This document shows positions 1-7,592 of a DNA stretch of 38,759 bases, piece by piece (positions within the stretch are counted from its first letter, which is position 1; each line of letters starts with the position of its first letter). The DNA is taken from NCBI GenBank assembly GCA_002409405.1, contig DHNG01000030.1, positions 1 through 38,759 on the forward strand, given 5' to 3'. The position numbers and the translations under genes were made by a program. The notes beneath the pieces are model-generated. The model did not search any database and had not been told where the DNA came from. It saw nothing but the letters and a program-made list of their open reading frames with translations. This DNA comes from Flavobacteriales bacterium UBA5422 (GTDB lineage: Bacteria > Bacteroidota > Bacteroidia > Flavobacteriales_D > Crocinitomicaceae).

Positions 1-164
1 TACATGCCATCAGATTGAAAAAACACAAACACACTGTTTTTAAGTGTTTTATAGATTATTTGGTTTATGCCAAACATCAATATTCTACTATTTTGAAAAA
101 TCCATTTTCATTTTGAAATAAACAACTGCTTTTAATCGTAACTTTCGGGTTCAAATTTCAATCC
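1..164. other. Upstream region of the Nudix gene
   Basis: AT-rich leader with no gene or stable hairpin seen. The box TAACTTTC at 139-146 matches seven of eight positions of the Bacteroidota -7 consensus TAnnTTTG. A TTG at 113-115 lies 23 bases before it, at the upper limit of the usual -33 to -7 spacing. It is a plausible but weak promoter for the gene starting at 165. Confidence 0.35.
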
Positions 165-608
165 ATGTCACAGCATCGTTTTAACATTCGTGTATACGGT
201 CTATTAATCAATGAAAAAAATGAAGTGCTTATCACAGATGAATACCGAAGTGGTTTGTTTTTTACTAAATTTCCGGGAGGAGGCTTAGAATGGGGAGAGG
301 GGCTTAAGGATTGCCTTATCCGTGAATTCAAAGAAGAATTGTCGATTGATATCGTACCAGGGGAATTGTTTTATTGCACGGACTTTTTTGTTGCATCCGC
401 CTGGAAAGAAACAGACCAATTAATCAGTGTGTATTACATGGTGAACTATCCCCGGGTGAATGAGTTAACATTTGAACTGTATCCGCTTCCTTCGCGGGAA
501 GAGCGTGAATTATTCAGATGGTTGCCCTTGGATGAGATTGGAGCGCATCATTTCACATTTCCGATAGATCAATTCGTTGCTGAAAAGCTAAAAAATAATC
601 CGTGGTAA
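165..608 (+). CDS. Nudix hydrolase
   Basis: A 147-residue single-domain Nudix protein. Enzymes of this family hydrolyse a nucleoside diphosphate linked to another group, using Mg2+ held by the Nudix helix. The Nudix box is visible around residues 39-62: a GGGLEWGE lead followed by REFKEELS. The Gly near the end of the canonical box (REUxEExGU) is Ser here, but the R-E and E-E metal-binding residues are kept. There is no signal peptide, so it is cytosolic. Substrate cannot be told from sequence; NUDIX proteins of this size include dNTP-pool sanitisers and sugar-nucleotide hydrolases. The gene is monocistronic and faces the anti-sigma-like gene, 22 bases away, with no clear terminator between them. 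Confidence 0.85.
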   Translation: MSQHRFNIRVYGLLINEKNEVLITDEYRSGLFFTKFPGGGLEWGEGLKDCLIREFKEELSIDIVPGELFYCTDFFVASAWKETDQLISVYYMVNYPRVNELTFELYPLPSREERELFRWLPLDEIGAHHFTFPIDQFVAEKLKNNPW

Positions 609-630
609 TTGCCTGTTTGTATCTGGTTAC

Positions 631-1563
631 TTATTGATTGATTACCGTCAATGCACTGTATTTATTGATTGCTTTGCCGTTTTTGTCTTTTACCGTCACA
701 ATATAGATGTAATTGCCCGGTTCGATGGAATTTCCATATAGATCCGTTCCTCTCCATTCAAAATCAGGATTGTCGCTTCTGAAAACAACGTTGTTTTTGG
801 TATCCATGATTGTGAATTGGAAATCATTGTATTCTCCTTTATGCCCGATGGAGAAATAACCACTTGCATTCAATACGTAAATATTCGGCAATTTAGTAAT
901 CTCAAATGTTTGTTTTTGATCTTCCTGTCCGAATACCGGTCTCTCCGCCAATTGTTCTTCTTGTCTTCGGGTAGTCTGACGTTCTTCTGTTTTCACAGGA
1001 GCTTTTGTTTCAGGAATCACCACTGCCGGCTTTTCTCCGATCAAATTCGGAGATGGTTCATTTCTATACGGCATCGTAATTTCATGCGGACGAGAAGTTG
1101 ATTTTTCTTCTCTTTTTACAGCAGCGGATGTGGTTGGTTCTTCCACCTGTCTTTGTACATCTGCTTTCTTGTTTTCTATGACTGTTGGTTCGGAAACTAC
1201 ATTTCCACCATCGTCTGTCTGTTTCTGTTGATCGGAAGAACCATTTGTCGTTAATTCCATTTCTTTGGAATCAACCACTTGTTGTTTTTCATCTGTATTT
1301 TCTATCAACTGTGAATGTTGCACACGCTCTTTTTGCTGTTTGGAATCAGAGTCTTTCGATATGAAATATACTCCTGTACCAATTACGCTTGCTGCAGAAA
1401 CACCGATAATAATTTTTGTAACAATAGATAATCCGGTGGAAGTTACAGTCGCAGCAGTTCCCAATTGTGAAGCAATTGCGTTCCACAAATCAGGATTCAC
1501 CGGAGCTTCGTGTGCTCCCAGTTTTTCCGCAAACAGTTCTTTTATTTTATCTTCCTTGTTCAA
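631..1563 (-). CDS. Membrane anti-sigma-like protein with a T9SS type B (CHU_C)-like C-terminal domain
   Basis: A 310-residue protein in three parts. Residues 1-35 (KIKELFAEKL then APVNPDLWNAI) match the N-terminal pattern of Bacteroidota proteins encoded next to ECF sigma factors, which end in a Trp-containing helix and probably bind sigma. Residues about 45-68 form one membrane helix. A long Glu/Lys/Thr/Gln-rich, low-complexity periplasmic linker follows to about residue 220. The last 85 residues end in a beta domain with the spacing typical of gliding-motility-associated C-terminal (CHU_C, type B sorting) domains: FTIMDTKNNVVFRS, then EWRGTDLYGNSIEPGNYIYI, then a final strand ending in TVINQ. 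Its start overlaps the sigma gene by 17 bases, so the two are translated together. Anti-sigma function is inferred from position and N-terminal pattern; the sorting-like domain is seen in sequence. Confidence 0.7.
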   Translation of the reverse strand: MNKEDKIKELFAEKLGAHEAPVNPDLWNAIASQLGTAATVTSTGLSIVTKIIIGVSAASVIGTGVYFISKDSDSKQQKERVQHSQLIENTDEKQQVVDSKEMELTTNGSSDQQKQTDDGGNVVSEPTVIENKKADVQRQVEEPTTSAAVKREEKSTSRPHEITMPYRNEPSPNLIGEKPAVVIPETKAPVKTEERQTTRRQEEQLAERPVFGQEDQKQTFEITKLPNIYVLNASGYFSIGHKGEYNDFQFTIMDTKNNVVFRSDNPDFEWRGTDLYGNSIEPGNYIYIVTVKDKNGKAINKYSALTVINQ

Positions 1564-2092
1564 TTTCTATCTTTTCTAATTTTTCTCTCAAATAAGCTCT
1601 CGCTCTTGAATACTGTGACTTGGATGTACTTTCCGTAATTTCCAGCAAATCTGCAATCTCTTTGTGTGAATAACCTTCTATTGCAAACATATTGAATACT
1701 ACTTTATACCCCTCAGGCATTTGATTGATTAATTTCATCAAATCCTGCGCCACTAATCCCTCAAACGCAAAATCATTGTTTTCGATCTTGTACCCCACTT
1801 CAGTAACATCTTCTGTGTAACCGAACTTGGAATTCTTACGAATCTGATCCAATGCTGTATTCACGACAATTCTTCTGATCCATCCTTCCAGCGAACCGGT
1901 GCTTTCATATGCTCCCAGTTTCTGAAATACTTTAATGAATCCATCCTGAAGGATATCTTCCGCTTCCTGATGATCTTTCATATACCGAAGGCATACGGAC
2001 ATCATTTTGGGCGCGAACGTTTCAAACAACTTGCGTTGAGCGATGGGACTTCCCTTCAAACAATCTCTTATTAATGTCTGCTCATCCATCAT
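1547..2092 (-). CDS. ECF-type RNA polymerase sigma factor
   Basis: A 181-residue sigma-70 family extracytoplasmic-function sigma factor. Region 2 is seen in the stretch EAEDILQDGFIKVFQKLG (about residues 43-60), which binds core polymerase and the -10 element. Region 4 is the C-terminal helix-turn-helix around GYSHKEIADLLEITESTSKS (about residues 139-158), which reads the -35 element. Length is normal. It is the first gene of a two-gene unit with the membrane protein that overlaps its 3' end, so it is probably controlled by that partner. No TAnnTTTG box was found in its short upstream region, so it may use another sigma factor or its own product. A second Met lies at residue 2. Confidence 0.9.
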   Translation of the reverse strand: MMDEQTLIRDCLKGSPIAQRKLFETFAPKMMSVCLRYMKDHQEAEDILQDGFIKVFQKLGAYESTGSLEGWIRRIVVNTALDQIRKNSKFGYTEDVTEVGYKIENNDFAFEGLVAQDLMKLINQMPEGYKVVFNMFAIEGYSHKEIADLLEITESTSKSQYSRARAYLREKLEKIEIEQGR

Positions 2093-2195
2093 TCAACTCG
2101 TATTATAGACTACATTTTTTTGAATATAGTTGCATGCTATTTGAAAATTTGTAAATTGCGTTCCCAAAATACTAAATTAGCATTCCAAAAAATAA

Positions 2196-3419
2196 ATGAA
2201 ACTTCTTCTTCCATTATTTATTGCCCTTTTTACGGGTTTTCATACATTATCACAAAAAATACCGGCCTTGAAAAAAGGAAGATGGGTAGGATCTCTGGAA
2301 CTTTCTTCCGATGATCATTTATTTTTCGAGTTGGAGCTCCATCAAAAAGATAACGCCTATGCATTTACCGTTTTGAACGGAAAAGAGAAGGTGCCGATGA
2401 ACCGCCCGTATGTGGAAAAAGACAGCATTCATATCTTCTTTACCAATTTTAATTCTGAATTGGTCTTTCAGGTAAAGAATAAAAAAAGCATTGAGGGAAA
2501 ATGGGTCAACCACCTCAAAGTAAATTATTCAATCCCTTTTCGGGCGTCCTTGAGTAATACGTCTATTTTTCCTGTTACCGAAGAAGCAACTGCTATTGAT
2601 TTTTCCGGGAAATGGAAAACTGTTTTCTCTCCGGGGGAAAAATCATTTGATGCCATTGGTGTATTTGATCAAAAAGGAAATAACTTAACGGGTACATTTT
2701 TAACGGAGACAGGAGACTACCGGTTCTTGTCCGGAAATACAGAAGGTAACCAATTGTATTTGTCCGGTTTTGATGGTAGTCATGCATTCTTATTCAAAGG
2801 CAAGTTAGACCTTAATGGAACAATTGACGGGAAATTTCTCAGTGGAAAGCATTATACAACAAACTGGCAGGCTGAAAGAAATGAAACATTTGAATTGCGT
2901 CATCCCGACTCACTGACCCGTCTGGTTGGAAGTCCGAATGATTTATCATTACAGTTCAAACACCTGGACGGAACGACTTTTTCGTATCCCAACGATCAAC
3001 TTAACGGAAAAGTAGTGATCATACAGATCATGGGAACATGGTGTGGCAACTGCATGGATGAGACAGCTTATTTTAAGGAGTTGCACAAAAAATACAATGA
3101 AAAGGGATTAGAGATTGTCTCCGTGGGATATGAATTGGGAGAAGACTTTGATGACTTTGCAAAACACCTGTCTAATTACAAAAAGCGATTTGATCTCAAG
3201 CATACGATTGTCGTTGGTGGTTCAGCCAATAAGTCAAGCGCGAAAGGTGATTTTGGTTTTCTTTCTGACTTTACATCCTTTCCTACTTCGATTTTTATTG
3301 ACAGAAGTGGACGGGTTGTACGCATACATACCGGATTTTCAGGTCCTTCTACCGGAAAATATTACACCGACTATAAAGAAAAAACGGAACAGCTGATCGA
3401 ATTGTTGATCAATGAATAG
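2196..3419 (+). CDS. Secreted TlpA-like thioredoxin-fold protein
   Basis: A 407-residue exported protein. Residues 1-20 form a signal peptide ending near HTLSQ; there is no lipobox Cys. Residues about 25-235 look beta-rich, with repeated GKW/GNNLTGTFLT-type strands that suggest one or two small beta-barrel-like domains. The C-terminal third (about 245-405) is a TlpA/AhpC-TSA thioredoxin fold with the redox motif WCGNC at residues 282-286 and a cis-Pro region near FTSFPTSIFID. In this family the fold acts in the periplasm as a thiol:disulfide oxidoreductase. It is divergent from the sigma factor, 103 bases away. The partner protein is unknown. Confidence 0.8.
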   Translation: MKLLLPLFIALFTGFHTLSQKIPALKKGRWVGSLELSSDDHLFFELELHQKDNAYAFTVLNGKEKVPMNRPYVEKDSIHIFFTNFNSELVFQVKNKKSIEGKWVNHLKVNYSIPFRASLSNTSIFPVTEEATAIDFSGKWKTVFSPGEKSFDAIGVFDQKGNNLTGTFLTETGDYRFLSGNTEGNQLYLSGFDGSHAFLFKGKLDLNGTIDGKFLSGKHYTTNWQAERNETFELRHPDSLTRLVGSPNDLSLQFKHLDGTTFSYPNDQLNGKVVIIQIMGTWCGNCMDETAYFKELHKKYNEKGLEIVSVGYELGEDFDDFAKHLSNYKKRFDLKHTIVVGGSANKSSAKGDFGFLSDFTSFPTSIFIDRSGRVVRIHTGFSGPSTGKYYTDYKEKTEQLIELLINE

Positions 3420-3540
3420 TATTTCCTCTTTGTTTTTATTGGATAGTTGTCAAAATCTGTCTACTTTTATCATTGGTCAGAACGGCAGTATTCAATGAAC
3501 CGTTTGACCATGTTAACATATATATTTATCAATCACACAT

Positions 3541-4050
3541 ATGAAAAAAATAGTTGTTTTCGGATGTTTATGTTCCCTGTTGTATGCTTGCAGTTCTGAT
3601 TCTGAACTAAAAGACATGAGAGGAAAGGAAGTTTCCAGCACCATTGCCGCAGATGAGCTTTCTCAAAAAGAGTTGGAAGAAAGTCTCGCTAAAATCCGCC
3701 AGGAAGAAGAAGAAAAAGAGCGCAAAGCAAAGGAAGCGCAAACAACATTGGAATTTGATAAACTGACACACGATTTTGGAAATGTAAAACCGGAAACTCC
3801 CAATACAACAACTTTTAGGGTTAAAAACACCGGAACAAAACCATTGATTATTGAGAATGTAGAAGCAAGTTGTGGTTGTACGACTCCTAAAAAACCAGAG
3901 AAACCGATTTTACCCGGAGAATCCGATGACATTACTGTAACGTTTAAATCCAATCCAGGTCAATCCGGAGAACAAAAGAAAACGGTTACTGTAACAGCAA
4001 ACACAGAAGACAAAACACATTTACTCGAGATTCGCGCGTTTGTAAAATAA
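3541..4050 (+). CDS. DUF1573 lipoprotein
   Basis: A 169-residue lipoprotein. The signal peptide ends in the lipobox LYAC (Cys17). A charged Glu/Lys-rich, probably helical linker spans residues about 35-75. A DUF1573 Ig-like domain fills the rest, with its hallmark TLEFDKLTHDFGNV start and the ASCGCTTP motif near residue 110. DUF1573 proteins are very common in Bacteroidota; their function is not established. The gene follows the TlpA-like gene by 121 bases on the same strand and is probably transcribed alone, ending at the hairpin near 4271. Confidence 0.85.
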   Translation: MKKIVVFGCLCSLLYACSSDSELKDMRGKEVSSTIAADELSQKELEESLAKIRQEEEEKERKAKEAQTTLEFDKLTHDFGNVKPETPNTTTFRVKNTGTKPLIIENVEASCGCTTPKKPEKPILPGESDDITVTFKSNPGQSGEQKKTVTVTANTEDKTHLLEIRAFVK

Positions 4051-4192
4051 AGACGTAATATTTAATAAAACAACTCCCGTTGCAACTTGGTGAGAGAACC
4101 TCTTTTTTACAAAAGCAAATAATGACAAAATCCAGATGTCATAAATCGATAGAGTGAGAATCCTACCCTATTTCTTTAACTTCTTTTTTGCG

Positions 4193-4216
4193 CGCAAAGA
4201 CGCGAAGGCGCAAAGG
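4193..4216. repeat. Three tandem octamers CGCRAAGR
   Basis: Three head-to-tail octamers lie in the gap between two convergent genes: CGCAAAGA, CGCGAAGG and CGCAAAGG. They stand out by G+C against the AT-rich surroundings. I recall this pattern as a widespread intergenic repeat in Bacteroidota and other environmental genomes. Its role is unknown. It is too short and has no spacers, so it is not a CRISPR. Confidence 0.6.
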
Positions 4217-4270
4217 TGTAATTTAATAGCAGTTGCTTTTTAGTGATTTGAACTGAATACACATTACAAT

Positions 4271-4307
4271 AAAAACGGGGGATCAAAATTGATCCCCCGT
4301 TTTTTTA
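4271..4307. terminator. Bidirectional Rho-independent terminator
   Basis: A 14-base arm AAAAACGGGGGATC at 4271-4284 pairs perfectly with 4291-4304, and T residues follow on the plus strand. The A run on the left gives T residues on the other strand. It sits between the convergent DUF1573 gene and hpf, so it can end both transcripts. Confidence 0.9.
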
Positions 4308-4325
4308 ACTGATTATCTTAGTTGT

Positions 4326-4622
4326 CTAATCGACTAATTTTCCTTTGTGTTTTCGCACTTGTCTTCTCAGCGCTTCTACTGCTAAATCCGTTGCTTCTTC
4401 AAATGTTCTGCATTGTTTCTTAGCAAACAATTCTTTCCCCGGTATCAATATTTTGATTTCTGCCAGTTTATTTTCTTTTTCCTGATCTTTATCTACCCGG
4501 AGGAATACTTCGCTTGCAACGATGTTATCAAAAAACAGTTGTAGCTTATTTACCTTTTCATTCACGAATGTAATCAATTTTTGATCTGCTGTGAAGTTTA
4601 CCGAATTTACTTTAATATCCAT
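4326..4622 (-). CDS. hpf: Ribosome hibernation promoting factor (HPF/RaiA family, short form)
   Basis: A 98-residue protein of the HPF/RaiA (YfiA) family, which binds the 30S subunit across the decoding region and stabilises inactive ribosomes in slow growth. The family pattern is seen: an N-terminal strand-helix (MDIKVNSVNFTADQKLITFVNEKV), a central basic helix region and a C-terminal helix FEEATDLAVEALRRQV. It lacks the C-terminal dimerisation domain of the long form. It is the last gene of the rpsU-xerC-hpf unit, starting 2 bases after the xerC stop, and ends at a strong terminator. Confidence 0.9.
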   Translation of the reverse strand: MDIKVNSVNFTADQKLITFVNEKVNKLQLFFDNIVASEVFLRVDKDQEKENKLAEIKILIPGKELFAKKQCRTFEEATDLAVEALRRQVRKHKGKLVD

Positions 4623-4624
4623 GG

Positions 4625-5503
4625 CTAACCTGTTTTGCGCCCACGAGGATGGGCAAGTGAATAAATATTATTTAATTGCGCAAAAGAATTGTGGGTATAG
4701 ACCTGTGTGGCCGCCAGGTTTGCATGTCCCAACAGTGCCTTAATGGTTTCTAAGCCGGCTCCGTTGTTTAACATGTGTGTCGCAAACGTGTGGCGAAGAA
4801 CATGAGGACTACACTTTTGCAATTCCGTTGCCAAAGCAAGATAAGCATTTATTTTACGATAGACAAATTTCGGGTACAATTTATTGCCTTTGTCTGTTAA
4901 AATAAGTGAATTGCTCTGAAAGCCGTTTTCTGTACATTCTTTTCGGTATGTTCGGATGTGTTCCTGCAATGCTTCTGAAATGGGAATAATTCGTTCTTTG
5001 TCACGTTTTCCTTTCACTTTTAGTTTTCCGTCATTCAGGCTGGTTGTTGTCAACTCAATTAGCTCATTCAAACGCATCCCTGTTTGATAAAAGAGTTCGA
5101 CAATAAGGGCATCCCGCAAACCCAGGGATTCTGTCAGCAGGTCTTCCCGAAGTTCTGATTCTTTGGCAAACTGCGGTAAACGCTTTTCAATCTTGGGCCC
5201 ATTCAGTCCCGTGAGTGGGTTTTTGTCAACCACTCCTGTTTTTTTCAAGTAGCGGAAATATGTTCTGAGGGTTGATAGTTTCCTGTTGACACTTTTGTTG
5301 GTGTATCCTTCATTGACGAGCATCACCATCCATCCTCTGATTACTTTGGAGGTCACTTCAGGTAATTCGCTAAGGTGCTGAATTCCGGTATATTCAAAAA
5401 ATTGTGTCAGGTCATTTTGATAGGCAATAACGGTATGTCCGGAATATCTTTTTTCTGATCGGACGTATGTTTCAAATTCTATGGAAAACAAAAAAGGAGC
5501 CAT
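4625..5503 (-). CDS. xerC: Tyrosine recombinase XerC/XerD
   Basis: A 292-residue site-specific recombinase that would resolve chromosome dimers at dif with a partner Xer protein. The N-terminal SAM-like core-binding domain spans residues about 5-90. The catalytic domain carries Arg144 (TGMRLNEL), a Lys near 164-166, HVLR (His234, Arg237), His260 (LLGH) and nucleophile Tyr269 (TQVYTH). Length is typical. Whether it is XerC or XerD cannot be decided without the second copy; the position after rpsU is where Bacteroidota genomes usually carry a gene annotated xerC. The ATG is preceded by a strong Shine-Dalgarno, AAAAGGAG with 6-base spacing, which can pair with codons 2-4 (see the hairpin entry). 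Confidence 0.92.
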   Translation of the reverse strand: MAPFLFSIEFETYVRSEKRYSGHTVIAYQNDLTQFFEYTGIQHLSELPEVTSKVIRGWMVMLVNEGYTNKSVNRKLSTLRTYFRYLKKTGVVDKNPLTGLNGPKIEKRLPQFAKESELREDLLTESLGLRDALIVELFYQTGMRLNELIELTTTSLNDGKLKVKGKRDKERIIPISEALQEHIRTYRKECTENGFQSNSLILTDKGNKLYPKFVYRKINAYLALATELQKCSPHVLRHTFATHMLNNGAGLETIKALLGHANLAATQVYTHNSFAQLNNIYSLAHPRGRKTG

Positions 5504-5517
5504 CTCTGACTCCTTTT
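5492..5517 (-). promoter_or_regulatory. Hairpin enclosing the xerC start and masking its Shine-Dalgarno
   Basis: In the transcript, AAAAGGAG (5517 to 5510) pairs fully with CTCCTTTT (5499 to 5492), which is part of xerC codons 2-4. The 10-base loop holds the ATG at 5503. The left arm is the best Shine-Dalgarno seen in the window. The structure could limit xerC translation. It could also act as a weak terminator, since a short T run follows the right arm. Confidence 0.6.
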
Positions 5518-5544
5518 ACGAATATAATTTAAAAAAGTTATATT

Positions 5545-5736
5545 TTAAATCTCTATTGATTGCATTTTTTGCTTGTAAACCGCTTTAATTTTCGCTTGAC
5601 GCTTAGTAACAGACGGCTTGATGAATTCTTTACGGCTACGCAATTCTTTCACAACGTTTGTCTTGTCGTATTTTTTCTTATACTTCTTAAGCGCTCTTTC
5701 GATGCTTTCTCCTTCTTTTACAGGTACAATCAACAT
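5545..5736 (-). CDS. rpsU: 30S ribosomal protein bS21
   Basis: A 63-residue basic protein with the bS21 signature MLIVPVKEGESIERALKKYKKK at the start and a basic C-terminal helix. In Bacteroidota, structural work on Flavobacterium johnsoniae ribosomes showed that bS21, with bS18 and bS6, holds the anti-Shine-Dalgarno tail of 16S rRNA away from mRNA. The Tyr I recall as contacting that tail (Tyr54) is present here in KAVYKQ. The gene leads the rpsU-xerC-hpf unit and has a good promoter at 5781-5809. Its own leader contains no AGGAG-like sequence, only A-rich bases. Confidence 0.95.
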   Translation of the reverse strand: MLIVPVKEGESIERALKKYKKKYDKTNVVKELRSRKEFIKPSVTKRQAKIKAVYKQKMQSIEI

Positions 5737-5780
5737 ATCTTTAAACTTTATTTATTATCTTTTTGTTCTAAATCGGACGG

Positions 5781-5809
5781 CAAAGATATCATTTTTTTTA
5801 AACAATCAA
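5781..5809 (-). promoter_or_regulatory. Promoter of rpsU-xerC-hpf
   Basis: On the minus strand TATCTTTG (5788 to 5781) matches the Bacteroidota -7 box TAnnTTTG exactly. TTG (5809 to 5807) lies 18 bases upstream. Predicted start of transcription is near 5775, giving a leader of about 40 bases. The -33 element touches the 3' edge of the acyl-CoA dehydrogenase gene. Confidence 0.65.
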
Positions 5810-5813
5810 GTGT

Positions 5814-6953
5814 TTATTTTAAAATTTCTCTCGAAATAACTAATTTTTGTATTTCGGAAGTTCCTTCACCGATTGTCATCAGTTTCGCATCACGTAAAAA
5901 CTTCTCTGCCGGGTACTCTTTTGTGTATCCGTATCCACCCATGATTTGCACTGCTTCGTTACCACATTTCACTGCAACTTCAGATGCGTAGTACTTCGCA
6001 TATGCTCCCTGACGGGTCATTGGTTGTTTATTGTTTTTCAAATACGCCGCCTGGAATGTCAACAATTCAGCAGCCTCTACTTCTGTTGCCATGTCTGCCA
6101 GTTTGAACCCGATAGCCTGGAACTGACCGATTGGTTTTCCAAACTGCTCACGTTCTTTGGCATATTTTACAGATGCTTCATAAGCACCACGTGCGACACC
6201 ACAGCTCAATGCAGCGATTGAGATACGTCCTCCGTCCAGAATTTGCATGGCCTGAATGAATCCCATTCCCACTTCACCAATCACGTTCTCTTCCGGAACG
6301 CGTACATTGTCAAAAATCAATTCCGCTGTTTCAGAAGCACGTACTCCTAATTTATCTTTGATCTTTACTGCAGAGAATCCCGGTGTTCCTTTCTCAATAA
6401 TGAACGCTGTGATTCCGCGGCTGTCCAATAATTCTCCTGTTCTTACCAGAACAACAGCAACATCTCCGGAAAGTCCATGTGTGATCCAGTTTTTTGCACC
6501 GTTGATCACCCACTCGTTTCCTTCTTTTTTTGCTGTCGTTTTCATACGCATCGCGTCAGATCCCGTGTTTGGCTCTGTCAATCCCCATGCTCCGATAAAC
6601 TCTCCTGATGCTAATTTCGGAAGGTATTTACGCTTTTGTTCTTCACTTCCATGGTAATAAATGTGACCTGTGCACAATGAATTATGTGCCGCAACACTCA
6701 ATCCGAGTCCACCACATACTTTTCCAAGCTCGATCAACGCTGTTACATACTCGTCATATGAAAAACCGCTTCCTCCGTATTCTTCCGGAACGTAGATACC
6801 AAGTAAACCCAGTTCACCTAGTTTTTTCATAGTTTCAACGGGGAAATACTCATCGGCATCCCATTGATTCAGATAAGGTTTTACCTCTTTCTCTGTAAAG
6901 TCACGCACCATTTGTGCGATCATTTTTTGATTTTCGTTTAAACCAAAGTCCAT
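5814..6953 (-). CDS. Acyl-CoA dehydrogenase (short-chain type)
   Basis: A 379-residue FAD flavoprotein that introduces the alpha,beta double bond in acyl-CoA during beta-oxidation or branched-chain amino acid breakdown. The family layout is complete: N-terminal helical domain, middle beta domain with WGLTEPNTGSDA and WVINGAKNWITHG, and C-terminal helical domain with REQFGKPIGQFQAIGFKLADM and MGGYGYTKEYPAEKFLRDAK. The catalytic base is expected at the Glu of IGEGTSEIQ near residue 365. Substrate chain length cannot be fixed by eye. It lies 43 bases after apt on the same strand and may be co-transcribed with it. Confidence 0.93.
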   Translation of the reverse strand: MDFGLNENQKMIAQMVRDFTEKEVKPYLNQWDADEYFPVETMKKLGELGLLGIYVPEEYGGSGFSYDEYVTALIELGKVCGGLGLSVAAHNSLCTGHIYYHGSEEQKRKYLPKLASGEFIGAWGLTEPNTGSDAMRMKTTAKKEGNEWVINGAKNWITHGLSGDVAVVLVRTGELLDSRGITAFIIEKGTPGFSAVKIKDKLGVRASETAELIFDNVRVPEENVIGEVGMGFIQAMQILDGGRISIAALSCGVARGAYEASVKYAKEREQFGKPIGQFQAIGFKLADMATEVEAAELLTFQAAYLKNNKQPMTRQGAYAKYYASEVAVKCGNEAVQIMGGYGYTKEYPAEKFLRDAKLMTIGEGTSEIQKLVISREILK

Positions 6954-6996
6954 CTTTTTTATCAGTTTTGGGGTACTTAACTGTGCCTAATTTCGA

Positions 6997-7527
6997 TTAA
7001 TAGGTCGCTAAGTTAATAATATTGTTTGAAAAATCCTTCAATTTTGTTTTTCCATCTAAAAAATCCAACCCGACCAAAAAATTGAATCCGGCGATCTCTC
7101 CTCCGCATTTGCAAATCAGGTGCGCAGCAGCTTCAGCAGATCCTCCGGTTGCCAGTAAATCGTCGTGAATCAGGACGCGTTGACCTGGTTTTACAGCATC
7201 AACATGCATTTCAATTGTTGATGTCCCGTATTCCAGTTCATAGTCATGACTGATTTTATTGTAGGGTAATTTCCCTTTTTTACGGATCAAAACGAACGGA
7301 ACGCCTAATCTGATTGCCAGGGGAAATCCGAACAAAAATCCGCGGCTTTCAATTCCTGCAACGATCTCGATGTTTTGATCTTTGTACAATTCTACCAAGT
7401 GATCCAGAATTTCTTCAGAAACGTTCGGGTTGAGCATAATCGGTGTGATATCCTTGAAAATGATCCCCGGTTTCGGAAAGTCAGGAACGTCACGAATGAC
7501 TGATTTTAATGTTTCTTCTACTGTCAT
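6997..7527 (-). CDS. apt: Adenine phosphoribosyltransferase
   Basis: A 176-residue purine-salvage enzyme that makes AMP from adenine and PRPP. The N-terminal FPKPGIIFKDITPI segment, the GIESRGFLFG loop (residues 58-67) and the PRPP-binding motif VLIHDDLLATGGSAEAA (about 118-134) are all present, and the length is typical of Apt. It is cytosolic. It follows the helix-hairpin-helix gene by 65 bases on the same strand. Confidence 0.95.
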   Translation of the reverse strand: MTVEETLKSVIRDVPDFPKPGIIFKDITPIMLNPNVSEEILDHLVELYKDQNIEIVAGIESRGFLFGFPLAIRLGVPFVLIRKKGKLPYNKISHDYELEYGTSTIEMHVDAVKPGQRVLIHDDLLATGGSAEAAAHLICKCGGEIAGFNFLVGLDFLDGKTKLKDFSNNIINLATY

Positions 7528-7592
7528 TTTTTAATTATGTTGTATTTATCCCGAATGAAATGTCTGTTACCACTTATCCGGTTTATTTATCT

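Noticed and set aside
817..1101. Long frame antisense to the anti-sigma-like gene
   Set aside because: Its codons mirror the biased, low-complexity linker on the opposite strand, and no domain or start signal supports it.
2120..2314. A 64-codon frame overlapping the start of the TlpA-like gene
   Set aside because: Most of it is the TlpA-like coding sequence read in another frame. It has no promoter or ribosome-binding site of its own.
4193..4216. Possible mini-CRISPR
   Set aside because: The units are only 8 bases, abut one another with no spacers, and no cas gene is present.
5492..5517. Reading the xerC hairpin simply as the rpsU terminator
   Set aside because: The stem is short with few G-C pairs and encloses the xerC start with a well-placed Shine-Dalgarno. 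xerC also has no separate promoter, so continued transcription is more likely, though partial termination is not excluded.
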